Shown here in pieces: positions 1 through 10,164 of a DNA stretch of 64,000 nucleotides (its first letter is position 1; each line of letters opens with the position of its first letter). Made by a program: the position numbers and the translations under genes. The stretch spans positions 4,283,059 through 4,347,058 of the forward strand of contig OZ025253.1 of NCBI GenBank assembly GCA_964019135.1, in the 5' to 3' direction. The notes under the pieces were generated by a model that searched no databases, was not told the DNA's origin, and worked only from the letters and a program-made list of their open reading frames with translations. This DNA is from Arenicola marina (lineage: Eukaryota > Annelida > Polychaeta > Arenicolidae).

Positions 1-287
1 ACCAGGAGGGGTATCTGCAGACCCACTTATCTGACCAGGAGGGGTATCTGCAGACCCACTTATCTGACCAGGAGGGGTATCTGCAGACCCACTTATCTGA
101 CCAGGAGGGGTATCTGCAGACCCACTTATCTGACCAGGAGGGGTATCTGCAGACCCACTTATCTGACCAGGAGCGGTATCTGCAGACCCACTTATCTGGC
201 CAGGACGGGTATCTGCAGACCCACTTCTCTGACCATGAAGGGTATCTGCAGACCCACTTATCTGACCAGGAGGGGTATCTGCAGACC
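1..287 (+). repeat. 33-bp tandem repeat (in-frame, 11 codons)
   Basis: The unit contains AGGGGTATCTGCAGACCCAC. There are about 8.6 copies, the first five essentially identical and the last three diverged. The period is a multiple of three, so it keeps the reading frame of the exon it lies in. It is cut by the left window edge, so the true copy number is unknown. Confidence 0.95.
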
Positions 288-645
288 TTGCTGCCCGGGC
301 GGGAGGGGATGCTCGAGATGTCTTCCGTCGAGCCGGATGACTATCTGTGCCCCACACAGGACGCAGGGGACGTGCGCACAATCTTTAACACCATGGTTAC
401 CAGATTCAACAAAACTGGGAAGAACGTCAACGGCAAGCGGCCGATTAGTGTCACGCGCCCCACGAGGGGTTTCGAAGAGGAAGAGGGCACTGACCACAGC
501 GGGGGGCGAGCGGCAGTTACCCGGGGACAGCCCCGCCCTAACGACCGGTATATCGCTCCCGTCAGACCGAAGTACAGACCGGGGAGCATCGTGGACGACT
601 TCGCCGAGACTGGGCGACTGAAGAGGCGGAGTCACCTGTACGGAG
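3..645 (+). CDS. Partial coding exon with 11-residue tandem repeats, unknown protein
   Basis: I do not recognise the protein. The frame starting at base 3 is open from the window edge to a stop at 792-794. Its first part reads about 8.6 copies of QEGYLQTHLSD. Changes among the copies are mostly conservative in this frame (E to D, L to F, Q to H, one silent GAG/GAA). A non-repetitive segment follows with MLEMSSVEPDDYLCPTQD, a basic stretch FNKTGKNVNGKRPISV, an acidic FEEEEG and ending GRLKRRSHLYG. The composition, with charged and tyrosine-rich segments and no hydrophobic stretch, suggests a soluble or cytoplasmic tail. A GGAG|GTACGG donor at 645/646 is a plausible exon end. Otherwise the frame runs on into 42-bp repeats and stops at 794. 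The exon must begin left of the window. The opposite-strand frame and frame 1 over the same bases are also open but less protein-like. Being a real exon is an inference from frame quality. Confidence 0.5.
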
Positions 646-656
646 GTACGGGCGGG

Positions 657-1080
657 ATGAGGTGGGAGAGCGGCTGGGAGGACGGGGGTACGGCGGCGGT
701 GAGGTGGGACTCAGAGAGGGGGGACGAAGGGACGGTGGGGGTGAGGCGGGACCCGGGGTTGGGTGGATGGGGAACATCGGGGGTGAGATGGTAACCGGGA
801 TTGGGGGACCGGGGACGGCGGGGTAAGACGGGAACCGGGGTGGGGGGCCGGGGGACGGCGACTTTAGTGGGCAACCGGGGTGGACGAATGGGAGGATGGC
901 GGTGGTGAGGTGGGACACGGGGTCAGGGGACCGGGGGTATGGCGATATGAGGCGGGACCCGGGGTGGGAGGACGTGTGGAGGGCGGGGTGAGGCGGGACC
1001 TGGGGTGAGGGGACAGGGGGGACGGCGGGCTGAGGCGGGACCTGAGGTGTGGGGAAGGGGAGGACGGGGACAGGCGAGGG
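657..1080 (+). repeat. Degenerate G-rich 42-bp minisatellite
   Basis: About ten diverged units of 38-44 bp, each opening with a form of GAGGCGGGACCCGGGGT. Long G runs on the + strand make it prone to G-quadruplex formation. The first three units stay open in the frame of the preceding exon and read 14-residue repeats around VRWDS/VRRDP before a TAA at 792. The rest is interrupted. Confidence 0.8.
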
Positions 1081-1567
1081 CTGGCCTCATGGTAGCGGGA
1101 CCAGGGGTGGGTATGGGTGGCAAGGCAGCCAGAAGCGATTTTCCCAGGGCTTTGAGATGAGATCTCCCCGATGAGTCGTATCCGGCTTTAGCTACAGAAT
1201 AGACGCATATCAAGTTGCTTGCTTCATAAACACGCTATCGGGCCCATACAAGCACGAAATCGTTTCACTCATACCTGGCTTGTATTTTGGGTCACCCCCC
1301 AAGTTATACAACTAATAAAAGTTACGACTTGTGTTGATTTGTGGAAGATTTGCTGTCATACGGTATGTTATAAATATGTGCGCTGTCATTTGGCCCCACA
1401 TATTGTCTTCAATCTCCTACACTGTTTTCAATGTTTATCTTTCTTGACACCCGAGCGGCACCCGAGCGGGAACCAGTTCTACACCCCGCTATGTGCTGGA
1501 TCATGTCATATGGGGGGTTGGGGGGCAAGGGGTATTTCCGTTTCTTGGGTACGGGCTTTTCATTTCA
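1081..1567. other. Unique sequence, no gene seen
   Basis: Non-repetitive sequence with no convincing exon. Short open frames here lack codon character and recognisable motifs. Confidence 0.5.
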
Positions 1568-2135
1568 CCGCCGTGAACTGGGACTGAGGCAAATAATTTT
1601 CGTGAACTGGGAATGAGATGTTTGTATTTGTATTTTATTTCAAATGAACAATTCAACAACATGGAAAATAAAAGCATATGACAATCGTAAAGCGGGGTCA
1701 CATCGAGATGTCCACACGTGGGAATAAAATTTCATATATAGGCATATCATCCCTGTGGAAAGGGATAAGAACATATTAAGAGGAATACATTAATATATCA
1801 GGGGCCTGTTGGGGGGAGTAGGAATACATGTCGTAAAGTTTCCACCTACAGCTTTTCTTTATTATCAGGGAGCTGTGTTGGGACTGGACTCGGCTAAGGA
1901 TTCATTCATACTGCAATACTTCATCCACGCTTCTTAATGAGATGTCAGCCGATCGTCGTGATCAATGATTTTCATTAATCGTGAACTGAGAATTGTAATA
2001 CTAAATAACAGTGAATTGGGAAATCGCCAATTTATAACATGTATCCGCCCCTTCCATTGTATGCGGGGAGTTCTCCATTTAATTTGTCGTGACCTGGGAA
2101 TAAAGAAATTTACTCTTCGTGATTTGGGAACACGA
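1568..2135 (+). repeat. Degenerate paired 12-bp motif, dispersed repeat
   Basis: The motif CGTGAACTGGGA or a close variant occurs at 1572, 1601, 1980, 2010, 2088 and 2118. They form three pairs, each spaced 29-30 bp, separated by unrelated sequence. This looks like the remains of a ~30-bp tandem array or of one dispersed element. A seventh copy (CACGAACTGGGA) lies at about 43953. Confidence 0.45.
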
Positions 2136-2289
2136 CCTCCCTTGCCCCCCCCCCCCCCCTCTTATATTATTAATCTCCCGCTGCAAGGAAATATATTCAT
2201 ATCGTATGACTTGCTTTGATACGATGACCCATCCTTGAAGACCAAACTAATGATAATAATAGAATGCATATATGCAGTAGCACCTCACA

Positions 2290-2447
2290 GTGTGAATTAT
2301 AAGAAATAAAGCATCGCAAGTTGAATTGTGGTATTTCTGGTCCCAGGCCCGAATGGAAGCCGGAAGTGCACTACCCGCACTAACTGGATTTGAATCGGAG
2401 ACCCTTTACATCCAGGCCGAACACCTAACACACTATACCAAAGGAAA
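2290..2447 (-). mobile_element. tRNA-derived SINE-like element
   Basis: Read on the minus strand, TGGTATAGTGTG (2440-2429) fits the Pol III A box and CGATTCAAATCC (2397-2386) the B box. Their starts are 43 bases apart, the spacing found in tRNA genes. A short anticodon-stem-like CCT...AGG lies between them. The T-stem pairs poorly and there is no matching 3' acceptor arm, so this is a tRNA-derived head and not a working tRNA. Its far end, toward 2290, is a guess: there is no clear tail or target duplication. Confidence 0.45.
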
Positions 2448-3012
2448 CTTCCCATTTGGCCCGAGGCTCTTGGTGCCTTTAAAGATAAATTTATCCACTG
2501 GGTCTGGGCCGAGATATCACAATATTTGACTTTGTCGGGCTGATGCCGACTTTAACACGGCGTCGACAAAGTGTCTGTGTACCCTACACACAGGCATACA
2601 TGAACGACCGGCAGTGTATTAATCCATGTCGGGTTCACATGACACATCTTTCAGCTCTTTCACCAGATGCGACTTTCATTTGCAAACTGACATCGTACCT
2701 ATGCCGGAACAAAACATGACATTCACCGGGTTCTAACCATTCCAGTCTTTTGTTGTATTTTTAAATTTAGGTACACGGCATATCCTGTGCAAAATGACTA
2801 CTATAACAATACATCGCCAGTTACCAGGCGTTAGGCAATGTTATTGGCCCGACATCAAGCTGTAGTAACCCGTAAATATTCATTATCTTCCCAAAGCCGC
2901 GAGGCTGAAGGCGGATAATGCAAATGAAGGGCTGCTAAAGATTGATAAATGGTCAATGCAGTACCTAACGCCATGCAAACCTCGAGCTATTACTATTATT
3001 CCGAGTTGGAAC
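2448..3012. other. Unique sequence, no gene seen
   Basis: AT-balanced non-repetitive sequence between the SINE-like head and the pogo-like element. No supported exon, RNA gene or repeat was found. Confidence 0.4.
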
Positions 3013-3014
3013 TA

Positions 3015-3964
3015 CAGTGCACTTCGGTTAATTGCAACTTCCGTTTGTCAGCAAAAAATTGCAATTAACCGAAGTTGCGATTATCCGAAGTTGGCGACTG
3101 TGACACACACTACATGTTCATGTATGTACACATATTGCGTTTATACGCGTATCAGATACATAAGTGTACGCTAAACATTTATTATAAAACACTGATCATC
3201 ATTTGACATTTAATTTTTTATTATTAATGTACTGAGATAAGCTTACAAGAGCTGTTTGAGGATTTTTGGACTTAATCGATTTAATTGATTGATCAAAAAG
3301 TCTGTAATCATCTTCTGTTTGGTTCTAGCTGCCACTGACTTGTGGATGTCAGCTTTTAAGTTGTGAAACAGCGAGGAACAAACAACCCAAGAACAAAGGG
3401 ATTAGACACATTTCATTGCACATCCAGCTAACTGCCATGCGTGTTGCAATGAATGTCACATATAAGCAACATCTCAAGTTCATAATCATCTTCATAATCA
3501 AAGGAAGGATTTACAGGTTGCAGGGCAATGAGACGAGGCACACGTCCTTGATTATGAAGGTGATCGCACTCATCACGTCTCCTGTTCAAACATGTCACAC
3601 GTTGCTCAATGCCAATCACCCGAAGACAAAGAGACCAACGGAATAACAAAGCAAGTGGCTTGTGTTCGTTGGTGCAGCCTGTTCATCCGGCGATAACAAC
3701 AAAGCTAGAAAGGTGTTAAGTGTCAGCTGATAGCGCATTGTCTCTGCATGCCCGCTAACAACACCTGGGTGTGACCTCGAAATGTTGCAATTATCCGAAG
3801 CTCCCGCCCATTTTCAGGTAAAGTTGTGTTGCGATTAAGCGGAATTTGCGATTAACCGAAGTTGTTAACACGGGGATGTATAAGACATGGCGTTTGGATT
3901 TGAAATTTGTTGCGATTAAGCGGAAGTTGCGATTAACCGAAGTGCGATTAAGTGGCGCGCACTG
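3015..3964 (-). mobile_element. pogo/Tigger-like DNA transposon (Tc1/mariner superfamily), decayed
   Basis: The ends read CAGTGCACTTCGGTTAATTG on the left and, as reverse complement, CAGTGCGCGCCACTTAATCG on the right. Both sides then carry subterminal copies of CTTCGGTTAATYGCAACTTC. TA dinucleotides flank both ends (3013-3014 and 3965-3966). CAGT termini, TA duplications and CTCGGTTA-like subterminal repeats are typical of pogo/Tigger elements. At 950 bp it is too short for a full transposase gene. A reverse-strand remnant of a transposase tail survives at 3243-3395. Confidence 0.7.
3243..3395 (-). pseudogene. Transposase C-terminal remnant with PIP-box-like motif
   Basis: On the minus strand a 50-codon stretch ends in a TAA at 3245-3243. 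It contains KADIHKSVAARTKQKMITDF followed by LINQLNRLSPKILKQLL. QKMITDFL (3317-3294) resembles the PCNA-binding PIP box (Q-x-x-[ILM]-x-x-[FY]-[FY]) with leucine in the last position. Pogo transposase is known to carry a C-terminal PIP box. The frame is closed upstream, so only the tail remains. Assignment rests on this motif and on lying inside the element. Confidence 0.35.
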
Positions 3965-4114
3965 TAAATATAAGGCGTTAACATTTCTCTGCGTCTTCGC
4001 TTTAACTGCCGCATACAACGTTCAAAGCAAATCTTTTAGCGACTGACTCGATGGCCGTTACACAGATTGTTGGCCAGTCACCTTTTTCACGAAACTATCA
4101 AGGCCAAGAACGCG

Positions 4115-4733
4115 GGCCGTTTAAGGTCGAGAGCGAGTGGCGGGTCCAAAAAAATTCGTCGACAGATTTTTTTGATTTTTTCTCTAAACAAGTATTATGT
4201 ATGGATCTACCTGAAAATGTAATAAAAAATATATGTCACTTTACTAAAAAAAAAGTTTGAGACATTTTTGTCAAATTGGCTTTAACATGGCGGTCAATGG
4301 GAAAATCCTATAAATGTGTTTTTTTTCTCAATGTTTTGAAATCCCCTATAAAAACTGGTCCACAGACTTCCCCAAAAAACTGCCTGCTGAAGCCTAGCGT
4401 CATGGTGAATACAAAAATAACAAAAAAAAAGACATGTTACTGAACTAACTTTTTGTTCTAAGTTCTTTTGTAACCAAAATAGGCTATAAAATAGGCCAAA
4501 AATGACGAATTGTCACAATTGTGCCTTTCGGCGCATATATGCAATCACTAAATATCTGGGTATTTGCTTGTAACACATCAAATACATGCAAATTTGGTGG
4601 AGGAAATATTATTTGATGTGACATAGATTGATATTGGTTGCCATTTAACCCTAAAAATAAAAAAATAAAAAAATATAATTTAGTTCTGAAAAAATCCGCC
4701 AGGCGCCATCCGCTCTCGCCCTTAAAGGAGGCC
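4115..4733. mobile_element. Inverted-repeat element (MITE-like), family unassigned
   Basis: Left end GGCCGTTTAAGGTCGAGAGC and right end (reverse complement) GGCCTCCTTTAAGGGCGAGA are imperfect terminal inverted repeats of about 28 bp, with the shared core TTTAAGGNCGAGAGCG..TGGCG. The interior is AT-rich with poly-A/T runs and has no credible transposase. I see no clear target-site duplication, so the superfamily cannot be named and the exact ends are approximate. Confidence 0.5.
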
Positions 4734-5431
4734 TTCGGTCCAGAAAATACGACGGCGTTTACATTTGCGTTTGTGACCACCCGTTTCCGATATTACTAAA
4801 GCGCACGTGAAACCTCTGCCACTTACTATGCAACAGAACGCTCCCAAAATAGCAGCCTCTCTGGCTCGGCTGAGCCAACATGGTGTTGACCTAGATTCTG
4901 CGCTCTCAGCCAGTGGGAGAGCGGCACGCAATGGGGGCTTAGGCCGCAGCGCGGGAGTTGTAAACACTGTATAAACATGCTGGGAAGTGATGGCGGTGTC
5001 CCGGAATATTGTATCGTATGCCTATGAATTGAGGTTATTAGACTCCGAACCAAATCAGCCTGCTTCCTAAGAAGCCTCTGATCCAGAAGATACATTGGCC
5101 GGATAAAGTGAAAGCATGACACCTGACAGTCGCCTTGGAGGGCGGGATTGGTGCTCGTGTGGTCAGTGTTTGGCTTTACCAGGCCTGCCTCTAAGCAGCA
5201 TGTGTGCCGTAAGACCGGCAGTCAGGGATGTAAGAGACAGGTCTCGTAATGAATGTCTGGCCACGATGCAGCATGCAAGAATGGGGTAGGGGGGGAGGGG
5301 GGGATCCAAAAATAAGCTGCCAGTAAAATATTCTTTCCCGGTTAGATAATTGCTCAGTATTACAGTTGATCTCGGTGCCAAACAGATGAGATCCCTGAGC
5401 CCCCATCGAAGATCCCTGAGCCCCCATCGAA
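4734..5431. other. Unique sequence with a 21-bp duplication
   Basis: Mostly unique sequence. A 21-bp segment containing GATCCCTGAGCCCCCATCGA occurs twice in tandem at about 5389-5430, directly before the hairpin at 5432. No gene seen. Confidence 0.4.
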
Positions 5432-5462
5432 CACTCTCAGACACATGGAGTGTCTGAGAGTG
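5432..5462 (+). other. Perfect 13-bp inverted repeat (hairpin)
   Basis: CACTCTCAGACAC at 5432-5444 is followed by a 5-base loop ATGGA and the exact reverse complement at 5450-5462. No T run follows and no element ends are evident around it. Function unknown. Confidence 0.85.
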
Positions 5463-7497
5463 AGACCAGTGAGCGGGTGAGTGTGGCGGTGGGGGGGGGG
5501 GGGGGGGGAGGGGGGTCAGGAATAATGGAATTCGGGCATTCATGTTACACATAAATATGTCTCAAATGTTAGCCCCCCCCCCCTCCCTCCTCATATTTTG
5601 GTTACCTGGCAGCCTCTGCAATCCCTCGAACCCTAGATATAAGATGTTCAAGCTGTTGAGGTACAGGACAACTAGGTACCGTATCCTATTGACTGAAGGT
5701 GCCCTTATGTCACCCCCCCCCCTCTCCTCCCCCGAAAGAGAAAGAAAGAGGGGGATTGGATCGACCCCCAGTCTAGGATAGGTCATAAATAAGATTTCAT
5801 AGCTCGGCCAATGCCCTTCAGGCATACAATTTTGAGATAGTTTCATTTAAAATGATGTTTTTTTATATGGATGGTAACACACTCCCGATGTGGCCCTTCA
5901 TACAAAGATATTTATTCAACTCATAGGAATATCTATTCATGCGACCCGCCAGTTTGCTTTACATTTAGATTTTGTTGCAATAGAATAGTAACTATAATTT
6001 GCAGTTAATCCTGGTTCATGCATAAGAAATGAAACATGTAAAAGTTTAATCGGTTGAATAAAATAATAAACTAACTTTTTTTTTATCATATGTCAGGTCA
6101 CGTATGCTTACAGCTTATTACTTTCTCGTACGGATGTGGCGCCAGTTTATATTTAGTACAAGCTGAGACAAAATTGTATTGAACGTCGGTACAAACGGTT
6201 GACAGGGTAAGCTTAGCACTTGCGCGCTATTAACTGACAATGTATGAAATGGTTACTATTTCGCTTCAACCACCAAACATTGTTCCTCAAAGTGATCTGA
6301 CATATACGAGCTGATGGCGCTAGTTCGTGTAGGCCTACCGACTGCAATTTTCTGCATCCAAATTTGCAAGCGATCCGGTTGTTTCCAGGGCTGCTAAAAA
6401 TGTACCAGTATTTGCTTTCTCGGTTATCCTATAATTCGGTGCACAACAGCTTGACATTTTGATACCTTAGATCCCACAGCAAGACACAAACAAGCAAAAA
6501 TAATGAACCGCGCAGGAGCCATTCAGCGCTAAAGCCCTGCCACCTGACTGGCAAGCTCGACTAAACCTAGACTGGACAAGCCCCCGTGTCGTCACGGCCA
6601 GGGGTCAAGGTCGGTCAGAGCGGGATGCGGGTCGAGGAAGATGCCTGGCTCACATCGCGCGCGGCCGGATTATTTTTAGCACATGGCGGCAACCTGTGGC
6701 CTGCGCGTCATTTTAATGGCCCAGACCCACTGCGTTGTGTTTATACTTCATGATTATACATTATTTCGATGGGTGTATTCTGAACCGAAGCCCTCCTTTA
6801 AATCTATATATTCCTAGTGCGACGTCATGCTTTATTGTTTTATCCAATGTCACTATGGCAACGATTGTCAATTGAAGAGGCAGCAGGGCGGTTTGGGTGA
6901 GGCTACACGATTTAGCCACCTTCAGATGTAATGCCATTGTACTAGTTAGCACTACCATAAACTAGTAATAATGAACCATACCGTATGATACACGTGCATG
7001 TGCTGTATATAGAGGGTGTTCTGTACGGTGACGTGTTGACCCGATATCTGTAAAGCGCTATTCCTTTGTACGATCACGTTATGATGGGACGTCTCTGCTG
7101 ACGTTCACATTCCGTTGGTAAAACCATCAAAACAAAATGCCTTACCGCCAGTTTACAAGTCTACGTGGTTAACTAACTGGCCTGTTCAGCCTAACTAGCA
7201 GTGCATAGTTATGCGAGTCGACACTGCGTGCATCGTGGGAACATAGTTCTAGCACCCTGTGACGTGTTTTGCACCAACTTGGGACTAAATTTGCCCAGTC
7301 ACTCTCTATTAATGTCAAAACTATTTCATCCGAAAACGCCTTGGCAGAAGTAAAACGAATGTTCGGGAAGGTTTTGCGTGAGCGAGGGACGTGGTGCTTT
7401 TCAGCTATTCAGCACCCCCCCCCCCCCCCCCCCACCCCTCCGCCAACACTCCATGCTCGGGAGCCAGTTCGGAATTCCTGGTAACCGCGATTTCAAA
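5463..7497. other. Unique sequence, poly-G/poly-C tracts, no gene seen
   Basis: Contains long homopolymer G or C runs near 5490-5507, 5572-5582, 5715-5723 and 7414-7431, and AT-rich unique sequence. Open frames are short and unconvincing. No RNA gene or element ends recognised. Confidence 0.4.
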
Positions 7498-7690
7498 TGT
7501 CGGGTGCATATGTCGAATCTAGATGTCGAATGCATATATGTCGAATTTAGAAGTCGGATACATATCTCGAATCCAGAAGTCGGATGCACATGTCGAATCC
7601 AGAAGTCTGACCTGATTTTTTGGATTCAGATCTCAGACTGAAGTGTCCGAGTTAGATGTCAGATTTAAAGTGAAATTCAGATGTCGGACT
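7498..7690 (+). repeat. Degenerate ~30-bp repeat with ATGTCGAATC core
   Basis: Six or so diverged units built around ATGTCGAATCYAGAAGTCGG, with variable spacing. It grades into unique sequence on both sides. Confidence 0.6.
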
Positions 7691-8254
7691 ACGGGCTCCA
7701 ATTCATAGGTGGAGCACAGAAAAGCTGCCGTGCAAGAGATGTAGGTCAACTTCTCGACATCGATTACGAAGGCCCGTCCCCCCCTTACCCCTCCCCTCAC
7801 CCCTCCCCCCCCCGGGCCCCTCACCCTCCACTGATGTACTGTGCCTGTGGCCGGACCGTAGTGGAACTATCAGGTTGGGGGCAGATGGGGGTTGGAGGGT
7901 TGGGGGAAGGTGCGTTCGGGGGTAGTGAAACTGTAGTTAGAGGCAGAGGGGGTGCGGTGGATGGAGGGTGTCGGAAGGTGGGGGAAGGGGGGAGGGGGGC
8001 AGGGGGTATGTTCTGGGGTGGCAGGCATGCGAACTGACCGCGGTGCCCTGGGTTATATCATTACTGGTTCCCGAACAATGTTCTACAAGATCATTATTCC
8101 GTGACCTTCAGTGGAGGATTGGCTCAAGGTCGACTGGAAATGACCAATTTGCCCTGATTTGCACATGAATATAATGTGCAAGCGAAACGGGAGGAGCGAT
8201 CCAAGAAAAACGAAAAAAGGGAAAATATATTTTTAACACCTTCCGATAACACGA
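7691..8254. other. C-rich then G-rich unique stretch
   Basis: C-rich runs at 7780-7830 followed by a G-rich stretch at 7875-8030 with many GGGG runs. No gene seen. Confidence 0.4.
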
Positions 8255-9770
8255 TCCTTAACACTCACACCTCCCCTTAACCCTCTTGTCTCCCCTTAAC
8301 ATTCTCACATTTCCTTAACACTGTCACCTCCCCTTGAAACCCTTACCTCCCCTTAACCCTCACCCCCCCCCCCCCCCGCCTTAACACTCACACATTCCCC
8401 TAACACACTCACCTCCCCTAACCACGGTCACCTCCCCTTAACACTATCACCTCCCCTTAATACTCTCACCTCCCCTTAACACTCACCCCTCCACTTAACA
8501 CGCTCACATCCCCTTAATACTCTCACCTCCCCTTAACACTCTCACCTCCCCTTAACCCTCTCATCCCCCTTAACACGCTCACATTTCCTTAACAAGCTCA
8601 CATCCCCTTAATACTCTCACCTCCCCTTAACACTCACCCCTCCCCTTAACACGCTCACATCCCCTTAATACTCTCACCTCCCCTTAACACTCTCACCTCC
8701 CCTTAACCCTCTCATCCCCCTTAACACGCTCACATTTCCTTAACAAGCTCACATCCCCTTAATACTCTCACCTCCCCTTAACACTCACCCCTCCCCTTAA
8801 CACGCTCACCTCCCCTTAATACTCTCACCTCCCCTTAACACTCTCACCTCCCCTTAACCCTCTCATCCCCCTTAACACGCTCACATTTCCTTAACAAGCT
8901 CACATCCCCTTAACACTCTCGCCTCCTCTTAACACTCTCACCTCTCTTAACCATCTCACCTCCCCTTAACACGGTCACCTCCCCTTAACACTCTCACCTC
9001 TCTTAACCCTCTCACCTCCCCTTAACACGGTCACCTCCCCTTAACACTCTCACCTCTCTTAACCCTCTCACCTCCCCTTAACACGGTCACCTCCCCTTAA
9101 CACTCTCACCTCCCCTTAACACTCTCACCTCACCGTAACACGGTCACCTCTCCTTAACACTCACCTCCCCTTAACACTCTGACCTCCCCTTAACACTCTC
9201 ACCTCCCCGTAACACGGTCACCTCCCCTTGACCCTCCCCCCCCCTAGCACTCACCTCCCCTTAACACTCTCACCTCCCCTTAACACTCTCACCTCACCGT
9301 AACACGGTCACCTCTCCTTAACCCTCTCACCTCCCCTTAACACTCACGTCCCCTTAACACTCTCACCTCTCTTAACCCTCTCACCTCCCCGTAACACGGT
9401 CACCTCTCCTTAACCTCCCTCTTAACTGTCCCACTTCCTCTTAACCCTCTCACCTCCCCTTAACTGTCTCACTTCCCCTTATACCTCTCACCTCCCCTCC
9501 ACTTAGCCCTCTCACCACCCCGTAACACGGTCACCTCCCCTTGACCATCTCCCCTCCCCTTAACACTCACCTCCCCTTAACACTCACCTCCCCTTAACCC
9601 TCTCATATCCCTCCCCTTAACTCTCACATTCCCTTAACCCTCTCACATCCCCTCCCCTTAACCCTCTCACCTCCCCTCTCCTTAACACTCTCACATTCCC
9701 TTAACACTCTCACCTCCCTTTGACACCTTTTACATCCTCTTAACCAGCTTTCACTTCGCTTTCAAACTCC
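8255..9770 (+). repeat. ~19-bp C-rich minisatellite, higher-order 151-bp units
   Basis: The unit is a form of CTCACCTCCCCTTAACACT, about 75-80 copies with 17-21 bp length variants. In 8430-8900 the landmark ACATTTCCTTAACAAGCTCA recurs at 8581, 8732 and 8883, exactly 151 bp apart. Eight units therefore amplified together as a block. Edges are degenerate. Confidence 0.9.
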
Positions 9771-10164
9771 CACCTCCTGTTCACACTTGACACTCCTATT
9801 TCCCAGAATCTGCTCCCCGGACCGCCATCGCTACCCCGTCTGATATTTATATGCACATATGTATAAATGTATGGTGCCACACCCTGGCAGGCGAGCAGGG
9901 GGGGGGGGCGGCGAGAGGGATATGGGGTGGGGTGGTCGGGGCATGGGGTGTCGGTAGATGACGAAGTAGGGGGGGGGGGAGGGGGGTCAGTGGGACGGTG
10001 TAGGCATCCAGGGCAAGGCGTGATAGACGGGAGTAGCCTATTGTATTACTGAGACTGCCTGATGGAAGGTTAGCCTCGGGGAAAACAATTTGTGTTGATT
10101 TAAGCGGCTCCTCCTCAGTCTAGCCTGATGGGCGATGGACGTCAAATATGTAGGTCATCCTCAG
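9771..10164. other. Unique spacer with G runs
   Basis: Unique sequence between two arrays, with G-rich runs at 9898-9990. No gene seen. Confidence 0.4.

Noticed and set aside
3-287. STAT3-type docking motifs in the QEGYLQTHLSD repeat
   Set aside because: The STAT3 motif needs glutamine at +3 from tyrosine; here it is threonine (Y-L-Q-T).
4051-4260. 69-codon ATG frame
   Set aside because: It runs across the left end of the inverted-repeat element at 4115 and into its poly-A interior. Likely chance.
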